DNA of 64,000 nucleotides from assembly GCA_026182355.1 (NCBI GenBank), contig JAPFBL010000070.1:407501-471500 (forward strand), in the 5' to 3' direction. The position numbers and the translations under genes are program-made. Under the pieces are notes generated by a model that saw only the letters and a program-made list of their open reading frames with translations, was not told where the DNA came from and made no database searches. Origin of the DNA: Hermatobates lingyangjiaoensis (taxonomy: Eukaryota; Arthropoda; Insecta; Hemiptera; Hermatobatidae). How positions within the stretch are numbered: the first letter of the stretch is position 1; each line of letters opens with the position of its first letter. Below, piece by piece: positions 57,460 to 64,000 of this stretch.

Positions 57460-57840
57460 GGCGCAATCGATGAATAAATAAAGGAGGAAGCAGATAAAAG
57501 AGGCTAGAATAAACGGGTCTAATTTTATCTGCTAACCTCATTCCAACTATAGTGGAATTTAAAACTAAAATAATAAATCTTTAAAGGAGGGATTAGAAAT
57601 ACATGTAAAATATCTAAGCGGAATTTTCCTCTTATCTATGGCTTATGCAAGTTAAATATTATGAACAATGCAGACTCTGTCTGGAAGGTATAGATACCAC
57701 TCACTGTACACATTCTATGTGAACGCAAAGCAATCGCCTTTAAGAGGTTACATATATTTGACAAACACTATCAAAAACCAATAAAAGTGGAATGATATTA
57801 CTCTAAATCAATTAAGAACTTCATTAAAGGACTTAAAATA
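57460..57840 (+). pseudogene. LINE RNase H end and CCHC C-terminus, frameshifted
   Basis: KEEADKR (57481-57501) matches the GNExAD motif ending an RNase H domain. About 165 bases on, CRLCLEGIDTT and, after a frameshift, HILCERKAIAFKRLHIF match the CxxC...HxxxC zinc-knuckle end of I/R1-type LINE proteins (final Cys to Arg if CEC was ancestral). It may be from the same family as the RNase H relic at 52.6 kb. Several stops show it is dead. Confidence 0.6.
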
Positions 57841-58945
57841 TGAATTTGATTTTAAAAATGGCCTAAAGGAATACAATAGAATGGATATGGTTGGGTGTGC
57901 AAGAGTTCAATGATACTCAAGTCCCAGTTTAAAATGATGATAACAATAATATCCCAGATTTACTGATCAATGATTTCAGGTTTGTTAAAACTAACAAAAC
58001 AAATAATATCACTAAATGGATTTTTTTGGAGTTGGTGATATTTTAACAAAGATTTTAAGATACTGTCTGCGTTGTAATGTCATTAAAATAAAAACAAACA
58101 AAACTAATTGATTGTCAACAAGTTTGATAGTATGTTTAGCAATAATAAAGTGAGTGTAGGCCGCTTCAGATTTTTATAATTATAATATAATTTTAAATAG
58201 TTCAATTAGAAAATTAAATCACATCGGCTGCTGGCTACATTAAATTTGCCGACTGTATTCAATTTTCCCAAATAATACAAATCAAACTGTATTGAGTCTT
58301 CATTTAAAAACAAAAAATGATATCTTTAAAAAAAAGAAATATTGAAAGCTGTTTGCTGACTTGATATGAAAGTTGAGGCGAGGAATATTTTAGAGGAAGC
58401 TAATGTTTTTCAAGACAATGATTCTTTTTAATAGCTCCTGAGAGGGAAGACGACTAAGTGCTTTCTTCACTTTCTTAACTTCACTCTAATGCCTTTCCTC
58501 AGTTGTCATGCTAAAATGTACAACAACAAAAAATTTATAGTTTATACTAATAATAAGAAGTTTCAACAAGCTTTGAGGAAGTTCTTTTTTGGGGGAATGA
58601 TTTCAGTGGGATGAAAGTGATCAAATTTATTTCATTGTTGGCATTTTTACAAAATTGTTATAAATTAATCTTTATAAACTTTTCAATTATTATTAATATA
58701 CAAAACTCCATGGGCTAGGTTCAGAAACAAGGTGTTTCACATACCAAGGTACAGGCGTACCAGACTATTTGTAATATCTACCACTGCCCATATATGTAAA
58801 ACAGCAGCATAACGGTGTATCGGTAGTAGATTGATAACTGCACACTAATATGAAATCTGGAATAACAATGTATTTTCTATATATCTACTTTCTGAAATAG
58901 ATACATCTGTTGTGACCCAAGTTTAAGCTACAGGAAACTAAGTGT
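57841..58945. other. AT-rich intergenic stretch
   Basis: I see no gene or named repeat here. Confidence 0.45.
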
Positions 58946-59220
58946 TAGGTTTAGTTGCAGAGGGCAGTCCTGCAAGAGAACGACATAGATCGAACATTGA
59001 CCCTTTGTGAAACCAGACAATGTACAATGCGAGCCCTAAATAATGCCTAACTCAAGTATATTCAGAATAGGATCGTTATTGAATACCTTACATCGAAATG
59101 GCTCGGGATCGGTGGCTTAGTATCCTCTCCGAGGGCCAACATTTTCAGATTTATTCTCCAACCGCTTGAATATACTCGTAGAGCTTGACAGGATCCATAC
59201 CGGTCAAGCGACGAAAATAA
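58946..59220 (-). repeat. tRNA-derived SINE, minus, body and 3' end
   Basis: On minus: gcttgaccggtatggatcct (degraded head), accgatcccgagccatttcg, atacttgagttaggcattat, tttcacaaagggtcaatgtt, ggactgccctctgcaactaa and acctaacac. It has the same order as 56129-56430. Confidence 0.75.
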
Positions 59221-59648
59221 CCTATAACATATGTTGGACCAAATTAAATATTTTCATTACAACTTACTGCCAACCCGGGCTTACCTTGGTTATAATAATA
59301 ATAATTACTTAGTTTTTCTTATTGTTGAAAATGTATTGTTTTAAACAAAAAGCTGATTTTGTTGAAATGAAAACTAATATAATTCATGCTAATAGATTAA
59401 CAGCTATCTATAAATTTAGAATTGACATGCCTGAATTTAGAAAAAAAACAGTTCCTAATCATTACTATTAACTGAAAATGTTTGCATATAAGTTGAGACA
59501 TTTGCATCTCTGACGAGGCAAAATTTAAACAAATGTTAAACACATAATTTCGACGTAGACAATTATTCTTAAAATGTACAGGGTTTATATAAAATCACAG
59601 GGCAAAATATGCCCAAAGAGTGAAATGTGTAATAAATAAGTGTTTGTA

Positions 59649-59855
59649 GGGTAAAGAGTTAATGAAATGGTCACCACATATAAACATTTAATGGTATAAA
59701 CAACGAGTTTCGAACACATAGTGTTCTTCCTCAGGCATTAACTAAGGATGAGTGTCTGTGAAACAAAATTAAATTTTTATATGTGGTGACCATTTCATTA
59801 ACGTTTTACCCTACAATGAGTAAATACCACATAATAAGTGATTGCACTACATTAG
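59649..59855 (-). repeat. GAACAC-hairpin terminal repeat pair
   Basis: Outer inverted words taatgaaatggtcaccacat and atgtggtgaccatttcatta enclose a minus core at 59702-59734: CUGAGGA, extra A, stem GAACAC/GUGUUC, GAA, ACUCGU, U. The tail gagtaaataccacataataa is shared with 28345, 36199 and 24712. Confidence 0.8.
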
Positions 59856-60271
59856 AAATAAGTGTTTTCCAATTTTGAATACTCCTTAATTTTTCAAATT
59901 CTTTTATATAAATATTTTATATTGGTATGCTATAAATTCGATCTCAATGTAGATTGAAGTATTGATCAATATTGTGACTGTTGATCAATTGATCAATATT
60001 TACCAATATAGCATTAATTCAATAGCAATATTTTGTCATCTATTTTTTCTTGTAAATTTGAAATTATACACACTCTGCAAAGTTTTCTACATATAATTTT
60101 TAAGATATCATTTTGGTTATTAGTCACGTAAACGCAGGGAGGGCGGTTTTGTAAGATAAGGCGATAAAAAGTGTCAAAAGGGTTGTTTACACATTAACGC
60201 CTTTTTGTTTTATATACACAAACTAAATTTTTGTTTTATTTCTTTACACTAGAACTTTAACAAGAAAAAAA

Positions 60272-60660
60272 AATGTTCCCTCTAAGCTGCTCGCATGAGC
60301 AATTGCGCACTGCCCGCACATTCTCGGCGCACAAAAAAAAATCTATCCAGCGCATACAAAAATCAGAACAATGTGTTACAGGAATTTGAACTGTATCACG
60401 AACTACAGCAAAAGTCATTGTGCAAAATATGAATGTTTTAATGTGAGCAAAATGTTATCTGAAAGGTTTATATGTCTCATATCTTCCAGAACAAGACCCT
60501 CAGCCAGTCCAAAGCAGGACTTTCACATTTAGCATATTCAGATTCAAGTTTTACGATTTTGGTCTTGTTTTTTAGTGATGATGTTGCTCACAATGGTCCT
60601 CAGTTTGCTCAGGGCGCTGTTGTGTATGCTCAGATATGTGAAAAATTAGAGCGAACATTG
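60272..60660. mobile_element. hAT-like non-autonomous element, old
   Basis: aatgttccctctaa at the left and ttagagcgaacattg at the right form imperfect terminal inverted repeats of hAT type. The left subterminal region is GC-rich (gctgctcgcatgagcaattg, cgcactgcccgcacattctc). No clear 8-bp duplication remains. There is no transposase ORF. Confidence 0.6.
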
Positions 60661-60734
60661 GTTGAGACCTTGTTCAAGTTGGGTGTCATGTGACCATTGC
60701 TGTAAAGCGAATAGATACATGCACATACATTCGC

Positions 60735-60801
60735 ACAGGCAGACAAACAGACAGACAAACACAAACACACACACACAAACACACACAAACACACACACAC
60801 A

Positions 60802-60856
<55 letters not shown>
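60735..60856. repeat. (CA)n microsatellite
   Basis: Imperfect then perfect CA repeats extend for about 120 bp. Confidence 0.95.
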
Positions 60857-60857
<1 letters not shown>

Positions 60858-62690
60858 AAATGGACACTTGATTTTTATAAAAGTAGATAATAACAACTCA
60901 GTAACACATACATGTAAATTATGTATCATTATATTAAATATAATAGCTACTTGGTAAGGCGTAAACTTCATAAACTCAAATATAGTCAGTATTTAATAAA
61001 TGATAAGGATGTGTTACCATTATTTTTCATACGTGAGCCAATTCGTATATTTTTTTTTAGTATATAGTGGTTTCGTGGGTCACACATTGTGGACAAAAAG
61101 CTGTTGTTTAGTTAAACATTAATTTTATGAAGTATGTAAAGCCTACTATAATTGCATATATACATATACATGTTTTTGTTCACGTTATGTATTTCAATAG
61201 GCCAGACTAAAACTGATCTCTACATTTGCATGTTTTTTTTTTTAAATAGTATTACCAATAACACAAATAAAACTAATTACCAATTGCGTCAATTCGATTT
61301 TTCAAATAGAATTTTTTTAATGCATTTTTCTTTAATTTTCAAATATTTTAAACAAAATTTAATTTCAAATTATGATGTAATGACTCATAAATACATTAAA
61401 CTTTGTTTATTTTGGCTCAAAATATATATTGCTTCAGGGTAACGGCACAATAAACAGCTATCAACCATTCTACATTTTAGCTTATTTAAGTGGAAAGTGG
61501 ATGCTTTTTTTAAAAAAAAAATATATATATACCATATGTGCTTTTGAATGAGAAAGCCTTTTTGGTATGCATATTGAATAATTGAATTAACAGCATTTAA
61601 TAGAACTCTTGCAGACTGTTGCCGTGATAAGATCCTTTATCTCTCCCTTCCTTCGTAAACAAATTGATTCGATTTGTAAATTCCGCGTCCCAGTTTCAGG
61701 ACTGATAGAAAACCCTGACATTGGATAACTCCTATCAATTCGTCCAATGATCTTTAACAAGTACTAGCAATTTGTTTTCTTTACACAGAAAATACTTTAA
61801 CTTTATCACCATCTTCAAGAAAGATCTTACTAGTCGTAAAATAAAATGCATTCCCTTACAGTGATTCACAACCTTCTTACAATTTTCTTATAATTCTTTC
61901 AATAATTTATCCAATATTATAACTGACATTTTTGAGGAACCTTTTTTTTTATATGCCTACCAGTCGAGATGCCAGCATGTTGCTGCAAGACTAAACTATC
62001 CTTCTAAAAAAAAAAAATTCTATAAAATATATATGTTATACTGAGCAGTCGTTGACGGGCTGCACTTTGTAACACCTGGTTTAAGAGTATTTGAGATCTG
62101 TGTAGCAGAACGTGTTCGTCACACTCACTTAGGAGACAGTGCGCCGGCTGGAGTCTCTTATCTGTAGGTCACAACCAAGAGACTGTGTAAACAATCCCCA
62201 TAAAGAGAACTGTTCAACAAGTACAACAACCAACCAATTCTTTTTAATGATATACATTAAAACCGTGTTCATTCTACGTCTAAAGTTTGAATTTTTTTAT
62301 CTTCAAGTTTATAAGAATACAATGACCTAGTTGAATTGTAATATAGAATTGAAAATTTCTTGTGATAAACAGAACTGATAAGACTCCGTTTCTACTGTAA
62401 CAATAATCACAATAGGATTATTGCTATTCTGTCTGTATCTAAATGAAATTTGATATTCTCTTTTCATTGTAACAGAGTTCAATTGAACAATGGGATTTCC
62501 TCCTCCAATTCTTTAATTCTTGATATACTCCCATCTTTTCTATCTCATGATTGAGATCATCAGTTATTATAGGCTTACTAAAAGTATGCAAACGATTATT
62601 TGTGCTTATTTTTGTACTGGAAAAGTATTTTTGTACAGTACATAGAATAATATACAAAATCTATTCGTTATATATCATTATATACGTAAT
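60857..62690. other. AT-rich intergenic stretch
   Basis: Nothing supported apart from a short SINE-like word (gatctttaacaagtactagc, 61750, minus) and A/T homopolymers. Confidence 0.45.
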
Positions 62691-62799
62691 ATAATAATTT
62701 TATATATAGATATATATATATGATCTTTCTTTGGGTTTTCATATATTATATTATATATTATAATATATTTTATATATATTATATATTTCACATGTTTTT

Positions 62800-62902
62800 A
62801 TATATATGACTCAGTTGGGTTTTTGACTCTGACGAAGACTGCTTGTACGGTTGAAAGATCTTAGTCTTGTTTTCCCATTTCATATTGTGGTTTCATCATA
62901 TA

Positions 62903-62935
<33 letters not shown>
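62800..62935 (+). repeat. GACCG-family terminal repeat between (TA)n tracts
   Basis: Core 62829-62862 has CUGACGA, extra A, a slightly changed stem (GACUG...CGGUU), GAA, AGAUCU, U, followed by gttttcccatttcatattgt and a long (TA)n. Confidence 0.75.
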
Positions 62936-62942
<7 letters not shown>

Positions 62943-62944
62943 TA

Positions 62945-63160
62945 CATCCAGTAAAATGAAAGGCTCGTGTGGACAATAAAAACTTTAACCAATAGGAAGG
63001 AACAACGAAAGTCACTATAGAACTCACTTCGATATTTCGACATCCGCCGTCATCAGGAAGAAATGTGAAATACTTGCGTTTAGAAGCGATTTTCCTATTT
63101 ATTAAAGTTTATAAATATATATATATATATATATAAGAAATGGGAAAAATGACTAACCTC
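62945..63160 (-). repeat. GAC-hairpin terminal repeat with intact core, plus fragment
   Basis: The minus core 63031-63056 reads CUGAUGA, extra C, GGCGGAUGUC (weak stem), GAA, AUAU, C, then gaagtgagttctatagtgac. A partial minus GACCG-family piece (gaaatgggaaaaatgactaa) follows at 63137 after (TA)n. Confidence 0.7.
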
Positions 63161-64000
63161 TTTCAACCAAAACAAGTCTTGGTATATCCGGAAGTATATC
63201 CGGCGACACTAATGTTCCTTGTCTCTTCTCGATCGTTTAGTCTTTCGTTTGCTAAAGTCCAGAATTGCTACCAAAGCAACGAGACATCCTTACTCTCCAA
63301 AGGCTCACTGAGAAGCCACAACTTTCACTACAAATAAACTAAATTTACAGAAGAAACACTTAAAAGAGATCACAAAAACTCGCGAATATATGTTGACTAC
63401 CTCGTCAATAGGTAAAAACGTCTGGAAACTAGTGAAGATAGGTAAAATAGATAGAAACAAGCGAGGACTGAAGTCAAGTCCAATTGAAGAGGCACTAGTC
63501 AGTGTAGCGAACTTACGGAGGGAGAGGAGACAAGAAGAAATAAGAAAAAGAAAAAAGTAAAAATATTCTTTAAACAAGAAATATTACAAATTTATAAAAA
63601 CGAACTGTAATTTTAAAAATAAATAAGTAAACGAAATTGTTTAAAAAGACTAAATAAGTAATAAATAATAATTAACAATTGGGGTTGATCCCTGGAACAG
63701 ATCTACATCACAGGAGACAAATAAGTTCTTCAAATATCTCTTGGTAAGTAGATCTCCTCCCGTGTTTAACCTCAATCTTTAATTATTCTTATAATTTACT
63801 GAACCATTTTAAAGAATTTGTTCACTGGCTTATTTTTCATTCATAGTTTGTTTTTTAAATTTTTAATATTTTTCGTATTTTTAAAATGTTATTATTTATT
63901 TTTGTTATTATTTCCTAAAAAACTATCTGGACAACGTAAAAATCAACACATTGAGAACATTCCAAACGTTAAATGCAGTTAGAGGAAATGCTGGAGCTAT
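63161..64000. other. Unannotated window end
   Basis: Short ORFs only. No splice-supported exon or repeat was recognised up to the window edge. Confidence 0.4.

Noticed and set aside
60630..60971. Cys/Val-rich minus ORF and His/Thr-rich plus ORFs
   Set aside because: They are translations of the (CA)n/(TG)n microsatellite.
1..64000. CRISPR array or prokaryotic operon
   Set aside because: The tandem repeats lack unique spacers of constant length, and the window has introns and eukaryotic retroelements throughout.

Overview
This is AT-rich animal nuclear DNA, most likely from an arthropod. The basis is GT-AG split exons, non-LTR retrotransposons, Penelope-like elements (PLEs), hAT elements with 8-bp target duplications, tRNA-derived SINEs, long (TA)n and (CA)n tracts and CTAACC-type SINE tails. 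A chelicerate is my guess; nothing in the sequence proves it. No prokaryotic gene, CRISPR array, rRNA or intact tRNA gene was recognised.

One host gene can be assembled on the + strand from exons at 6449-6551, 16429-16579, 33600-33799, 34214-34309 (probable) and 43522-43630. Every splice junction is in phase. It encodes the C-terminal part of a type I membrane protein: a basic, N-glycosylatable ectodomain stalk, one transmembrane helix and a short cytoplasmic tail with a YDSL sorting-type motif. The gene begins left of the window and its introns (9.9, 17.0, 0.4 and 9.2 kb) make up most of the left two thirds. I do not recognise the family; a ZP-domain-type cuticle or apical membrane protein is one possibility.

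The rest is repeats. A 3.5-kb jockey-like element (37060-40562, minus) has an intact 896-residue ORF2, an ORF1 tail and an 11-bp target duplication; it sits inside an older GC-rich repeat. Other non-LTR relics are at 23.3, 29.4-30.9, 52.6 and 57.5 kb. PLE coding relics (reverse transcriptase and GIY-YIG endonuclease) are at 20.7-21.2, 22.3-22.8, 31.5, 46.5-46.9 and 49.8-50.0 kb. Two hAT-type elements have perfect 8-bp duplications, and there are MITE-like palindromes, SINEs and several minisatellites.

The most interesting signal is scattered through the repeats. At least eight unrelated-looking repeat families, many arranged as inverted pairs bordered by (TA)n, share a hammerhead-ribozyme-like core: CUGANGA, one extra nucleotide, a hairpin, GAA, then usually a short self-complementary A...U word and a non-G base. 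One copy lies just downstream of a PLE GIY-YIG ORF on the same strand. Another family forms a 90-bp tandem array at 55.6-55.9 kb. This fits PLE terminal repeats known to carry hammerhead motifs, but the constant extra nucleotide departs from the canonical core.
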